Assembly: GCA_965659415.1 (NCBI GenBank)
Contig: CBFHVA010000002.1
Location: 124,001-188,000, forward strand
Source of the DNA: Phaeocystidibacter sp965659415
GTDB lineage: Bacteria > Bacteroidota > Bacteroidia > Flavobacteriales > Schleiferiaceae
Length of the DNA: 64,000 nucleotides
Direction of reading: 5' to 3'
Shown: piece after piece, positions 51,901-59,821 of the stretch
Layout: each line of letters starts with the position of its first letter
How positions within the stretch are numbered: the first letter of the stretch is position 1
Notes under the pieces: generated by a model
The model's input: only the letters and a program-made list of their open reading frames with translations
What the model was told of the DNA's origin: nothing
The model's database searches: none
Translations under genes and position numbers: made by a program

Positions 51901-52238
51901 AGCTCCAAATAATTGATCAGTTTGTCTTCCACCGCTCCATTATCTTGCCCCACCCTTACGGCAATTTCTCGATCACTTATCGCCCGATAACCCATCCACA
52001 TCGCAAGTATGGGTCTTAGCACATACAAAAAGAGCAAAGCGCCGTTCGACAATAGCCATAGTGTGAAAAGGAGTGTTTTTGCAACAATACTCAGATAGGA
52101 GAAATACTCTATTAGCACGAACACGAATGTGGAAACAACCAGCCCTCCAATAAAGAGAATAGAACCTCTGGCCAATTCCAATCCGTGAAATCGTCTTCTG
52201 TAGTTCTCTATTTGTCTCCGAATTCCTTCGCCCCTCAT
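48972..52238 (-). CDS. DUF4175 family membrane protein with long coiled coil
   Basis: 1088 residues. Two TM helices lie in the first 75 residues and one at about 155-172; a beta-rich region (about 200-480) with Ig-like stretches follows; residues about 490-1060 are extremely rich in Glu, Gln and Met (e.g. LEELLEEMDTDKLEELIKEM), predicted as long coiled coil, with a glycine/serine/glutamate low-complexity patch (GSGEGEGQSEGESEGESEG) near 930. The family is Bacteroidota-wide and uncharacterised, often labelled ATPase without a recognisable P-loop; I see none here. It precedes ybeY with a 4-base overlap. Confidence 0.85.
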   Translation of the reverse strand: MRGEGIRRQIENYRRRFHGLELARGSILFIGGLVVSTFVFVLIEYFSYLSIVAKTLLFTLWLLSNGALLFLYVLRPILAMWMGYRAISDREIAVRVGQDNGAVEDKLINYLELESSRVVSPDYLKTLLEQKNAELKQENLLQSLDFRILKRVTIFTSIPLSMVLITAAFNGGLVTEGSERFFDYQTAYQPKAPFEFVSDQGWLVRQGEPLQIDLSFSGDKLPSDAFIWIDDEKLPMQRNASGAFHWKITRLSKAANIQFEAMGFRSGNYKADVLAVPALNSFVMDVMPPAYTGIAPFRTEGAGDGIVPEGSKVSWSTGWENVDSVIIDDTEGYTIATKAASSWLADEVVRKNKQYRIEGRNLNGTVFRTGEYSIDIIPDRHPVIQGDWRLDSVTGTVYASGQVSDDYGIRSIQLNVYKEEGLRARQVITRDANSWSTVFEPLEGDISFEVEVRDNDGINGSKSSRFGPFKLVVPSASDRAEALSERDRDRVEDIREFREKQEESKQLRETLEQRLVEGANEWRQNQMKRQLQEQQQELMERWNEMVESLKQQNEERIVNDPENSENAEKREELERLLEEMDTDKLEELIKEMEEDGEDMNEDNLRDWMKRVQYENERMQMDAERMEELMKRLNFEQNVDQALQELEQMQQEQQDLSERSDDTQSEQEELNERFEDWMNNLDALEQENQELKSPMSFDSPKEQGEETSESMQESSDELQEGDPSGANEQQERSSESMQKMMEQMSSSVMSMQMEMHVENLANLRRILTNLVHLSVDQEALLSNDMGEQPSDPVVVDWMKRQQDLRKAYEIVEDSLSTLIERVPQVEATVTEWMIMVKQNMERSNATMSERQMPQANSSMRESMLALNELALMMDVTMDQIQQQMSGMMQGDQTCQNPGGSKPSMSNMRKMQQQLSQQMQQMGQQPGSGEGEGQSEGESEGESEGKNGQSGEGGQGSDGGMSREIVEMMSRQNEIREMLKGSAGENGNGDLEELLKENERDLANRNFDSDFWERQREIEVKMLELEEAERLQEQDDQRESQTGDRYQELREQYQEEFLRKARERREEIRYETPLLTPYYRERTSPYLRRL

Positions 52239-52284
52239 TTCTTATTCTCGTATATTTCGCGTCTTCACTAATGTACGTTCATTT

Positions 52285-54291
52285 GTGCATACTCGTTTGC
52301 ATTTTATTTACGGTGTGGCCGCCAGTTTGTTAACTCTGTTTAGCAGTTATTCTTCGTTCGCCCAGGTATCAATCACGTACATTCAGCATCAGCAATACCT
52401 CGACTCTCTTATTTCTCAGAATCAGTATAACGAGGCGATTGATTATACCCTTACACAAACCGCCTCTGAATCCAAGGTAAGGTGGCTTTTTGTCTTGAAC
52501 CGAAGCAGAGCTTATCTCAAACAACGCAATCCCATCGATGATGTTGAGTTTGACTGTATAAAGGCGCATCGCGAAATTGTCGACCATTCTGATAGTCTAT
52601 CCATCTATTTAGACGCGCGCATCCTCGAATTGTTGGGTCACTATTACTACCAAAAAGCTGAACTTATCCATGGGTTGAATTATTTGGATTCCGCAGCCCA
52701 GCGCTACACCGAACTGCAAGCTTATGATCGTTCCATCTATAACTTGAATATGATTGGAACCATCTATTATCTGAATGGAAAGAAGTCCAAATCCATACAA
52801 TACTATCAAGAAGCCCTTCGGTTATTCACCCAACACCCCTCCGATTCTACCCTTTATTTCGAGCTACTCATTGATCTGGGCAACCTCTATCAAAGTTTAG
52901 AACAAATGGACAAGGCTGAAGAGTACTACAGTCAGGTTTACCAGAATCCCATGATACGTCATTATCCTGATATTCAAGCTGATGTGTTCGTTAATTTGGG
53001 AAATATCTCACAGCTCAAAGCTCAAACTCAAAAAGCCTATTTCTACTATAAGAGTGCATTGGACACTTATCAATATATTGATGATCAACTCAATGAATCA
53101 AGGGTTTTACACAACCTTGCTTCACTCATTGAAGATAGTTCCTCGACCGAAGCGCTCATACTCTACGAACAAGCATTAGAGATTAAGCGTCAGATTTCAG
53201 ATTTTAAAGGAACAGCTAATACACTTTTCTCAATTGCTCGAATAAAATACGAGCAAGGAAATTGGCCAGAATCTGAACGCATCGCACGAGAAGGGCTCGT
53301 GCTGAGCGAACAATATCACAATCCAGAAAATACTTCTAATCTTTATAGATTACTCGCGGCACTCTCTGCCAAGCAGAACCAATGGAAAGAGGCTTATTCG
53401 TTCAACCGCATGTATCAAGAAGTAACGGATAGTTTGGATAACGCCACTCAGCAATCAGAAATTAACCGGCTGGAGCAATTGTACGAATTGGAAGAACAGC
53501 AGCGCATTATTGATGATCTGAATGAATCCAAGCAGCAGAGTAAATCCCAACTGAAAAAGAGCAAAATTGTGAACTATGCGCTGACCGGTGCCACTATTCT
53601 CTTAATTATTGTGGTCGTTCTTCTCATCTCCAATTTTCAACAAATACAACGTACAAAAGGAGCGCTATACACAAAGACGCTGGAGAGTACTGCCGCTGAA
53701 GCTCTCGTAAATGGACAAGAACAAGAACGTCAACGACTAGCTCATAAGCTCCACGACAAAGTAGGAAATCACATTACCGTTCTTAAAAATCGCCTTCATA
53801 CTCAAGAAGCGGGCAATGAAGAATTGATGCGAATCGTTCAAGATATGTCGGCTGAAGTCCGCAACATATCACAAGATCTGATGCCTCCCGTGCTAGAGCG
53901 ATTTGGTTTAGCGGACGCATTGGAAGAGTTGTGTGCTCGTTACCGTGATCAGCTGGAGGCTACTATCGATTTAAACGTGGATCACAGCGAAATCATACCA
54001 CTTAATAACGATGATCAAATCAATTTGTATCGCTTAATTCAAGAACTCATTCAATACTCTCTTTTTCAATATAACTCGAACTACATATTGATCGAATTGC
54101 GATGGAACCAAGAGGGAACTTGGCTTAATATTGAAGATAATGGTGTTCGAAAACCAAGAGAATTAGATGATACTAGTTTGACTGAATCGTGGAAATCTAT
54201 AGAGTACAGGGTTCAGTTTTTGCGTGGCGTATTTAAACGCAGCTCTCACAATCAAGGAAACGAATATTCTGTTCACATACCAAAGGAATAA
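52285..54291 (+). CDS. TPR sensor histidine kinase with a degenerate ATP-binding domain
   Basis: 668 residues from GTG 52285 (the nearby ATG is out of frame). A signal peptide covers about 1-26 (ending YSSFAQ), TPR-like repeats about 35-380, a TM helix about 431-449, then HisKA_3 with QRLAHKLHDKVGNHITVL (His490). The HATPase domain is eroded: the N-box reads QELIQYSLFQY (586-596) where active kinases have QELLNNxxKH; the G2 region reads ESWKSIEYRV instead of GLxNIxxRV; only IEDNG (616-620) resembles G1. ATP binding is therefore doubtful. The response regulator follows with 1 base between. Confidence 0.88.
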   Translation: MHTRLHFIYGVAASLLTLFSSYSSFAQVSITYIQHQQYLDSLISQNQYNEAIDYTLTQTASESKVRWLFVLNRSRAYLKQRNPIDDVEFDCIKAHREIVDHSDSLSIYLDARILELLGHYYYQKAELIHGLNYLDSAAQRYTELQAYDRSIYNLNMIGTIYYLNGKKSKSIQYYQEALRLFTQHPSDSTLYFELLIDLGNLYQSLEQMDKAEEYYSQVYQNPMIRHYPDIQADVFVNLGNISQLKAQTQKAYFYYKSALDTYQYIDDQLNESRVLHNLASLIEDSSSTEALILYEQALEIKRQISDFKGTANTLFSIARIKYEQGNWPESERIAREGLVLSEQYHNPENTSNLYRLLAALSAKQNQWKEAYSFNRMYQEVTDSLDNATQQSEINRLEQLYELEEQQRIIDDLNESKQQSKSQLKKSKIVNYALTGATILLIIVVVLLISNFQQIQRTKGALYTKTLESTAAEALVNGQEQERQRLAHKLHDKVGNHITVLKNRLHTQEAGNEELMRIVQDMSAEVRNISQDLMPPVLERFGLADALEELCARYRDQLEATIDLNVDHSEIIPLNNDDQINLYRLIQELIQYSLFQYNSNYILIELRWNQEGTWLNIEDNGVRKPRELDDTSLTESWKSIEYRVQFLRGVFKRSSHNQGNEYSVHIPKE

Positions 54292-54292
54292 C

Positions 54293-54916
54293 ATGAAACC
54301 TGGAATCATATTAGTTGATGATCATCCCTTGATACTTCGAAGCATGAAGGCTATAGTTCAAATGGACGACCATTTTGAAATTCTGGCTACATGCACCAGT
54401 TACAAGGAATTATTTGAAACACTGGAAACCACCAACCCGGAAATTATTGTGTTGGATGTAAGCTTACCAGATATTGATGGTTTTGACATTTTTGCCAAGC
54501 TCCGAACCTTTCGCCCTGAGCTTAGGATCATCATCTACACCATGCACCGCGTTCGTAGATACATGGAACACTTTCATCAAAATGGTGCACACGGTTATGT
54601 ACTCAAATCTGGAGAGTTAGGTGAGCTGGTCGATGCACTCAAGATTGTACACCGAGGAGAAAGATATTTTCCGGAAAATGTAACGAGTATCAAGAGTAAG
54701 GACGATGCCTACGAAGACAATCAGATTCAATTAACCGAGTCTGAAAAAGCCACTTTGACAGCATTGAATTCTAATAAATCCAATAAGAACATCGCTGAAC
54801 AACTCAATATCAGTATTAATGAGGTGATTGATATTCGGAAGAGTCTACTTTTTAAATTTAACGTGGTAAACACGAAGGAGCTCCTTGCTTACGCAAAGAA
54901 AAAGAAGTGGAATTGA
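54293..54916 (+). CDS. NarL/LuxR-type response regulator
   Basis: 207 residues from ATG 54293. The receiver has the acidic pair in IILVDDHP (Asp9-Asp10), phosphoacceptor Asp55 in IIVLDVSLPD, the Thr in IIYTMH (about 82) and Lys in YVLKSGELGE (about 106). A LuxR helix-turn-helix closes it: LTESEKATLTALNSNKSNKN, IAEQLNISINEVIDIRKSLL. It is expected to regulate transcription when phosphorylated; its partner kinase looks defective in ATP binding, so the phosphate source is uncertain. The next gene begins inside its stop codon. Confidence 0.9.
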   Translation: MKPGIILVDDHPLILRSMKAIVQMDDHFEILATCTSYKELFETLETTNPEIIVLDVSLPDIDGFDIFAKLRTFRPELRIIIYTMHRVRRYMEHFHQNGAHGYVLKSGELGELVDALKIVHRGERYFPENVTSIKSKDDAYEDNQIQLTESEKATLTALNSNKSNKNIAEQLNISINEVIDIRKSLLFKFNVVNTKELLAYAKKKKWN

Positions 54917-55749
54917 AAAACACTACATACCTCCTATTTCTACTCCTGCTGGGATGCGGTCCCTTTTACCAGACCACAGCATGGTGGGAAGAAGATGAAT
55001 TTGGATATGAGGCTACACTTTATCAACCCAAAGTAGCGACTGGAATTTTTGTATACCTAACCGATTCCAACGAGCTCATTACTGAACCTACTCCGCTCAT
55101 GTTGCAAATGCTATCTAAGGGATTTGTAGTGATGGTTCCGAAAAGGTGGGGTGACAATGGCCGTTCACAACAAACCTTAGATTCCCACGAAAATAGATTA
55201 AAGGGAACCTCAAATTCCTTGACTAAGATTTACGATGATAGCGTGCACGCCTCGTTAGTCCTTTTCGCAAGCGACTTTTACACTCCCGTGGCCACACAGT
55301 TGTTGTTCAATTTTCGAGGTGATGAACTCTGGTTGGTGCAACCACTTCTTCATACTATTTCAACGGTATATCTTGATCAATATATCAATCAATCTGACTC
55401 TCTTCGCCTCTCAAAATTATGGGAACTAAATACCGTTGAACACCAACAAGTATTTATAAAAGACATGTCAGAACGCGACGTCATGCAAAATACGTTCTAC
55501 GGACCACATTACACCGGATTTATACGTTCGTATTGGGATTTATCAAACCAAGAATCCATACTGGCAAGGCTAGATTCCAGTACTATTTACTACACCCAAC
55601 CCTACATGCACCCACTGCGGAGTTTCTTAGATACTACCTATCTTGATCATCCCGCATTCAAGCTATTGAAAATTAAGGAAGAAGATTCGACTCAATATCA
55701 ATTAATGCCCAACGAAGCGGTATTTATTGAAAGAGCAAAAGAGCTCTAG
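54913..55749 (+). CDS. Lipoprotein of unknown function, possible degenerate alpha/beta hydrolase
   Basis: About 278 residues from TTG 54913 (overlapping the regulator TGA); this gives KNTTYLLFLLLLGCG, a lipoprotein signal with Cys near 15. A GTG two codons earlier is the alternative. The order of hydrophobic strands (GIFVYLTDSNELI, LSKGFVVMVPKRWG, ASLVLFASDFYTPVATQLL, DELWLVQPL) resembles an alpha/beta hydrolase core, but the nucleophile elbow G-x-S-x-G is replaced by F-A-S-D-F and no clear catalytic His is seen. Function unknown; co-transcribed with the regulator. Confidence 0.72.
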   Translation: MKNTTYLLFLLLLGCGPFYQTTAWWEEDEFGYEATLYQPKVATGIFVYLTDSNELITEPTPLMLQMLSKGFVVMVPKRWGDNGRSQQTLDSHENRLKGTSNSLTKIYDDSVHASLVLFASDFYTPVATQLLFNFRGDELWLVQPLLHTISTVYLDQYINQSDSLRLSKLWELNTVEHQQVFIKDMSERDVMQNTFYGPHYTGFIRSYWDLSNQESILARLDSSTIYYTQPYMHPLRSFLDTTYLDHPAFKLLKIKEEDSTQYQLMPNEAVFIERAKEL

Positions 55750-55753
55750 AAAA

Positions 55754-56182
55754 TTAGCAAGGAATTTTTTCTACCCTTCTTCCGTGGCGACCTCCTTCAA
55801 ACTTTTCAGATATAAACACGCGCACACAGTCGAGTGCTTCTTGTTCTGAAATAAATCGGGCTGGTATAGCTATTACATTAGCATCGTTATGTTGACGTGC
55901 AAGCGCAGCTAATTCACTATTCCAACAAAGGGCAGAACGTATTTCCTTGTGCTTATTGACAACCATGTTAATACCATTACCACTTCCGCATATCACTACT
56001 CCTAAATCAGATCTTCCTGATTCAATGTCCTGAGCCACTGGGTGACCAAAATCAGGGTAATCCACGCTATCTTCCGTATCGGTCCCGTGGTTAGTAACGC
56101 TATGACCTTCTGCCTTGAGTAATTCTACAATGGCTTGTTTATAAGACACGCCTGCGTGATCGTTACCTATAGAGATGTTCAT
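55754..56182 (-). CDS. rpiB: Ribose-5-phosphate isomerase B
   Basis: 142 residues. SIGNDHAGVSYKQAIVELL (about 3-21), the active-site VICGSGNGINMVVNKHKEI (about 65-83) with the conserved GSGNG loop, and LCWNSELAALARQHNDANVI (about 87-106) are diagnostic for RpiB/LacAB; the cysteine acid base is in ICGSG. It interconverts ribose- and ribulose-5-phosphate in the pentose phosphate pathway. The promoter side faces the candidate origin. Confidence 0.95.
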   Translation of the reverse strand: MNISIGNDHAGVSYKQAIVELLKAEGHSVTNHGTDTEDSVDYPDFGHPVAQDIESGRSDLGVVICGSGNGINMVVNKHKEIRSALCWNSELAALARQHNDANVIAIPARFISEQEALDCVRVFISEKFEGGRHGRRVEKIPC

Positions 56183-56660
56183 GAGTAGTAATATTTTTTC
56201 AAAGGTCTGAAATTCATTTGAACCAATACGCCATCCGGGTTATCAACATACGATGTGAATAGACGTTAATAACGGTGGATAAGCCACTCAAAAGTTTTAC
56301 TTGCTTTTACCAAATTAAAAACTCAAATGCTCAAACACTTTTACTTCTGCAAGCGTATCGACGTAGGAGTTATATATCATTCATCAACCACTGCACAACG
56401 GTTATTAACTATCAATGATCAGTAAAGATTTCAAAGTTACCCGTACCTTCACGTTATACACAGTTGTGGATAGAAAAACCTACTGTACTGAAAATCAATC
56501 GCTGTACGTCAATTCCTACGTTGATAAGCTGTGAACAATATGAAATTACTCATAAATCCTACGTCAGATTACAAAACTTATCCCGGTTGTGAACAGGATA
56601 TATATACTATTATATATTCTTTATTAAAGAATATTCTATATATAGTATTATTAACTGTAA
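56183..56660. other. Candidate replication origin (oriC): DnaA-box-like cluster plus AT-rich unwinding tract
   Basis: The 348-bp rpiB/MORN gap has no gene. It contains nonamers close to TTATNCACA: TTATACACA at 56454-56462 (exact), TTATCAACA at 56240-56248, TTATCCACC (reverse) at 56274-56282, CTATCCACA (reverse) at 56465-56473 (each 8 of 9), and TGTGAACA-bearing copies at 56530-56538 and 56588-56596. Next to these, 56598-56660 is almost pure A+T and includes a 21-bp palindrome centred on 56624. The tract overlaps the start of the next gene. Two parS sites lie 8-10 kb away. Confidence 0.55.
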
Positions 56661-58132
56661 GCTATTCTTTGAATGCTCAGAATGACAGTTCTGAATTTGT
56701 TCAGTATCGATATGAGAATGGTACCATTTCAAGTGAGGGAACTTTAGTTGATGGCGTTCCAGACGGGTATTGGAAAAGTTATTATCCAACAGGTATTTTA
56801 AAAGCAGAGGGCAATAGAGACAGCACCTTGCTGGATGGAGCATGGAAATTTTACAACGAAGATGGATCGCTTCAATCGATCATCAATTATAGAAACGGAT
56901 TGAAGAATGGTCTACGAGAGCGCTGGGTGGATTCCGCTCGAATTGCAGAAGAACCATTTGTTAATGACAGACAAAATGGACTTTCTCGATATTTCTATCC
57001 AAACGGTACTTTAAAAAGACAAGTACCTTATTTAGAAGGTAGACAAGAAGGAAGAGGATTTCATTTCGGAGAAGATAGCGTGGCCAATGCTATTCTCACC
57101 TTTCGTTCAGGTGTACTCACCAATGAACAAGAAATAAATAGAAGAAATAGGCTGGGCTTAAAACAAGGGGTTTGGATTGAGTTTTATCCCACGATGGTGG
57201 TAAGGGTTGAAGGAACGTATAAAGACGATTTGAAGCACGGATTTTGGAAATACTATCGTCGCAATGGTAATTTAATTCGCGTTGAAAGATGGATTATGGG
57301 TGTTTTGCAAGTGGATGATCAATCTACAGCGAACGTTGAAATACGCAGAGAAATTCACGCTAATACCGGTGAGCTAGCAAGCCTAGGCACCTATCAGAAT
57401 GGCATCAAGGAAGGAGTTCATCAAACGTATGATGAGAATGGTAATCCACTAGGAGCGGAATTGTATTCTGGAGGCATTCTTTTAGCAAAAGGACAGTATG
57501 ATGAAAGGGGTAGAAAACAGGGACCATGGGAGTACTATTACGAAGATGGCACCTTAAAAGCCAAAGGCTCGTATATCGATGATCTGAGAAATGAAACGTG
57601 GAAGTATTACTTCCAGGACAGTACTCTCGAACAAGTAGGTAGATATATTCTAAATGAGCCAGATGGAACGTGGAGATGGTATTTCAACGATGGCGAAATC
57701 AGAAAAGAACAACAGTTCGTAGATGGATTAGCAAGCGGTTTGAACAAGGAATGGAATGATTCAAACCAAGTCATCGTAGAAGGAGAATATATCGACGGAT
57801 TGAAGACAGGAATATGGGTCTATCAGAATCACAATGTTCGTGAAACTGGTGATTTTGTGCAGGATGAGAGAGAGGGAATATGGACCATCACGTGGACAGA
57901 TATAGAGCAAACCCAATTGCAAAGCGAATGGCAAAATGGTGTTTTAAATGGATTGTACACGCGCTACTTCAAGAACGGTCAGGTACGAGAGCGAGGTAGA
58001 TATAACGGAGGACAAAAAGATGGAATTTGGGAATACTTTGCCGAAAACGGAGCAAGAATTGTGACCGTTGAATACGAAAACGGAGAGGAAGTTAAATTCA
58101 ATGGCGATAAATTGGGTAATGCAAGAAGATAA
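56531..58132 (+). CDS. MORN-repeat (YwqK-like) secreted protein
   Basis: 533 residues from GTG 56531 (ATG 56540 is equally possible). A signal peptide hydrophobic core, NILYIVLLTVSYSLNAQ, ends near residue 50, later than usual, so the true start may be further in at a non-ATG codon. About 18 MORN-type units follow, such as DGVPDGYWKSYYPTGILKAE, KQGPWEYYYEDGTLKAKGSY and NGQVRERGRYNGGQKDGIWE. MORN proteins of Bacteroidota are exported and of unknown function; some are annotated as toxin-antitoxin YwqK antitoxins by similarity only. Its 3' end overlaps the NUDIX gene. Confidence 0.85.
   Translation: MNNMKLLINPTSDYKTYPGCEQDIYTIIYSLLKNILYIVLLTVSYSLNAQNDSSEFVQYRYENGTISSEGTLVDGVPDGYWKSYYPTGILKAEGNRDSTLLDGAWKFYNEDGSLQSIINYRNGLKNGLRERWVDSARIAEEPFVNDRQNGLSRYFYPNGTLKRQVPYLEGRQEGRGFHFGEDSVANAILTFRSGVLTNEQEINRRNRLGLKQGVWIEFYPTMVVRVEGTYKDDLKHGFWKYYRRNGNLIRVERWIMGVLQVDDQSTANVEIRREIHANTGELASLGTYQNGIKEGVHQTYDENGNPLGAELYSGGILLAKGQYDERGRKQGPWEYYYEDGTLKAKGSYIDDLRNETWKYYFQDSTLEQVGRYILNEPDGTWRWYFNDGEIRKEQQFVDGLASGLNKEWNDSNQVIVEGEYIDGLKTGIWVYQNHNVRETGDFVQDEREGIWTITWTDIEQTQLQSEWQNGVLNGLYTRYFKNGQVRERGRYNGGQKDGIWEYFAENGARIVTVEYENGEEVKFNGDKLGNARR
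56614..56634. repeat. 21-bp perfect palindrome in the AT-rich tract
   Basis: ATATTCTTTA (56614-56623) and TAAAGAATAT (56625-56634) are exact reverse complements around a single T. It lies in the codons for the signal-peptide region of the MORN protein and inside the putative DNA-unwinding element. Confidence 0.75.
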
Positions 58133-58667
58133 AGCGACATGGAATCGACTCTCCAGAAAAACCGCTTATGAGAATCCATGGATTGAGGTGTACCATGATG
58201 AGGTGGAGAATCCAAATGGAGGTAAAGGTATTTACGGCGTAATTCACTTTAAAAATCTTGCTATCGGTATTTTACCGGTGGATGAAAAAGGCTGGACTTG
58301 GTTAGTAGGACAGCAGCGTTATCCTTTAGATTACTACAGCTGGGAAATTCCTGAAGGAGGAGGTAAAATTGGAATAGATCCTTTGGAATCTGCGCAAAGA
58401 GAACTGGCGGAGGAAGTTCAATTAAAGGCTAACAATTGGCGAGAAATGCTGCGTTCAGAAACGAGCAATAGTGCTACGGATGAACGGGCGATTCTTTATT
58501 TAGCGACAGATCTTCAGTCCGTAAAAGGATTAGAGCTAGATGAAACGGAAAAGTTCGTCGTTCGACATTTACCTTTAACCGAAGCTGTATCGATGATGGA
58601 TAAAGGCGAAATTACCGACAGTTTATCCGTTATGGCTCTAATGTGGGCAGCTAGACATCTGATCTAA
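58119..58667 (+). CDS. NUDIX hydrolase, ADP-ribose pyrophosphatase type
   Basis: About 182 residues from ATG 58119 (upstream ATGs at 58101 and 58068 lie deeper inside the MORN gene). The NUDIX box is PEGGGKIGIDPLESAQRELA followed by EEVQL (about 89-112): G-x5-E-x7-RE-x2-EE is satisfied; the final position is Gln rather than Gly. The upstream WLVGQQRYPLDYYSWEIPEG is typical of ADP-ribose pyrophosphatases, which cleave nucleoside diphosphate sugars. It overlaps MORN by 14 bases, so it is co-expressed. Substrate not determinable. Confidence 0.87.
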   Translation: MQEDKATWNRLSRKTAYENPWIEVYHDEVENPNGGKGIYGVIHFKNLAIGILPVDEKGWTWLVGQQRYPLDYYSWEIPEGGGKIGIDPLESAQRELAEEVQLKANNWREMLRSETSNSATDERAILYLATDLQSVKGLELDETEKFVVRHLPLTEAVSMMDKGEITDSLSVMALMWAARHLI

Positions 58668-58682
58668 TGGTGCAATACGCAC

Positions 58683-59666
58683 TCAAGTGAGTTTAATTAA
58701 CTCGTTTAAGCGCATTTTTTCTGACCTCCAATCTGCATTTGGCCAGCGTTGCATCCACATGTTCAGCTTCTTTTCTAGTCCAGATAAATGCGCATCAAAG
58801 GAGGAACCACTCGTAACACGAGGACGATGGTTTAGAGCTTTTTTAAACGATTCAAATGCTTTTAATGACTCCTTGGTATGTTCGCTGATAAAAGTCGCTT
58901 TAAAGTGTTCCCAGATATATTCAATAGCTTGTTGAGATGGATGAGTGAGCGTGCTATCGAAAAAGCGATAATCTCTTAAATCATCGAGAAGAAGTTCATA
59001 GGACGGGTAATAAGTACATCGTTGGATACTTTCTGCGAGCAGATGTGCTAGCTCAATAAGTCGTGCTTTGCTTCGGTTGTTTTCAACCATTCCGTTGCGT
59101 AGATGGCGTACGGGACTTACGGTTATAATGATTTGGTTATCCGGATTTTTAACTTGCCAATCCGTTAAGTTCACCTGCATAGTGGCGTACATTTCCTCAA
59201 TGGACAACAGGCGAAAATCGAAATCAGAATCAGGGAATTGGTGACAATTGTTCACTGCCTTATTACTTCTGAACCAGGCCCATGCGGTACCTAAGCTTAG
59301 GAAGGTCCACCGGTAAGAGTTCAAGAGTTTACTGGCGCCGTTCAGCTGAGTTTCAATATTAGCAAGAACCTCTTTGGCTGATGTGTTTGAGAACATTCCG
59401 TGATGATCAAAACTAACCCAGGTATCGCCACGATGCTCTAAATCTACTACGTCATATTTTCTCTCTTGACTAATCGCCTTGAGTTGATCCGCCATACTCA
59501 ATGGGTTGTAGGTGGTTCCAAATGGATGAATGATCGTTTGAAACTTGTGATCATTGAGTTTCTGAAGGATGTGATCAGAGAAGCAACTACCTATACTCAG
59601 TATAGGATGGTCGTGATGAATGGTAGGGCTACTTGGAACGGGGAGTAATTCGGTGCGAAACTTCAT
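58683..59666 (-). CDS. GSCFA domain-containing protein
   Basis: 327 residues. The name motif is exact in SIGSCFSDHILQKL (about 25-38); other blocks are HPFGTTYNPLSMADQL (about 47-62), SLGTAWAWFRS (about 118-128), ITVSPVRHLRNGM (about 185-197) and a C-terminal HRPRVTSG. GSCFA is an SGNH-hydrolase-like fold of Bacteroidota and proteobacteria with no established substrate; acyl-transfer on glycans has been suggested for relatives. No signal peptide. It stands alone between convergent NUDIX and the terminator after the aldehyde dehydrogenase. Confidence 0.88.
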   Translation of the reverse strand: MKFRTELLPVPSSPTIHHDHPILSIGSCFSDHILQKLNDHKFQTIIHPFGTTYNPLSMADQLKAISQERKYDVVDLEHRGDTWVSFDHHGMFSNTSAKEVLANIETQLNGASKLLNSYRWTFLSLGTAWAWFRSNKAVNNCHQFPDSDFDFRLLSIEEMYATMQVNLTDWQVKNPDNQIIITVSPVRHLRNGMVENNRSKARLIELAHLLAESIQRCTYYPSYELLLDDLRDYRFFDSTLTHPSQQAIEYIWEHFKATFISEHTKESLKAFESFKKALNHRPRVTSGSSFDAHLSGLEKKLNMWMQRWPNADWRSEKMRLNELIKLT

Positions 59667-59719
59667 GGATATAAAGATAATCCGAACTGAATATCGCTAA
59701 GCCGCAGAGAAACAAAAAA

Positions 59720-59738
59720 TCCCGGCGCAAGGCCGGGA
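59720..59738 (-). terminator. Rho-independent terminator after aldehyde dehydrogenase
   Basis: TCCCGGC and GCCGGGA form a 7-bp GC-rich stem with a 5-base loop; on the minus strand TTTTTTGTTTC follows. It lies 84 bases past the aldehyde dehydrogenase stop and before the GSCFA start. Confidence 0.88.
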
Positions 59739-59821
59739 CTCAGAAACTCTCAACTTATCAAATATCACAGTGGATATTGTAAAGGGAACTCCGTGGTTGT
59801 CACTTTGTTCATCTAATTCAA

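Noticed and set aside
48972..52238. DUF4175 protein as an ATPase
   Set aside because: No Walker A or B motif is visible; the usual label has no support in this sequence.
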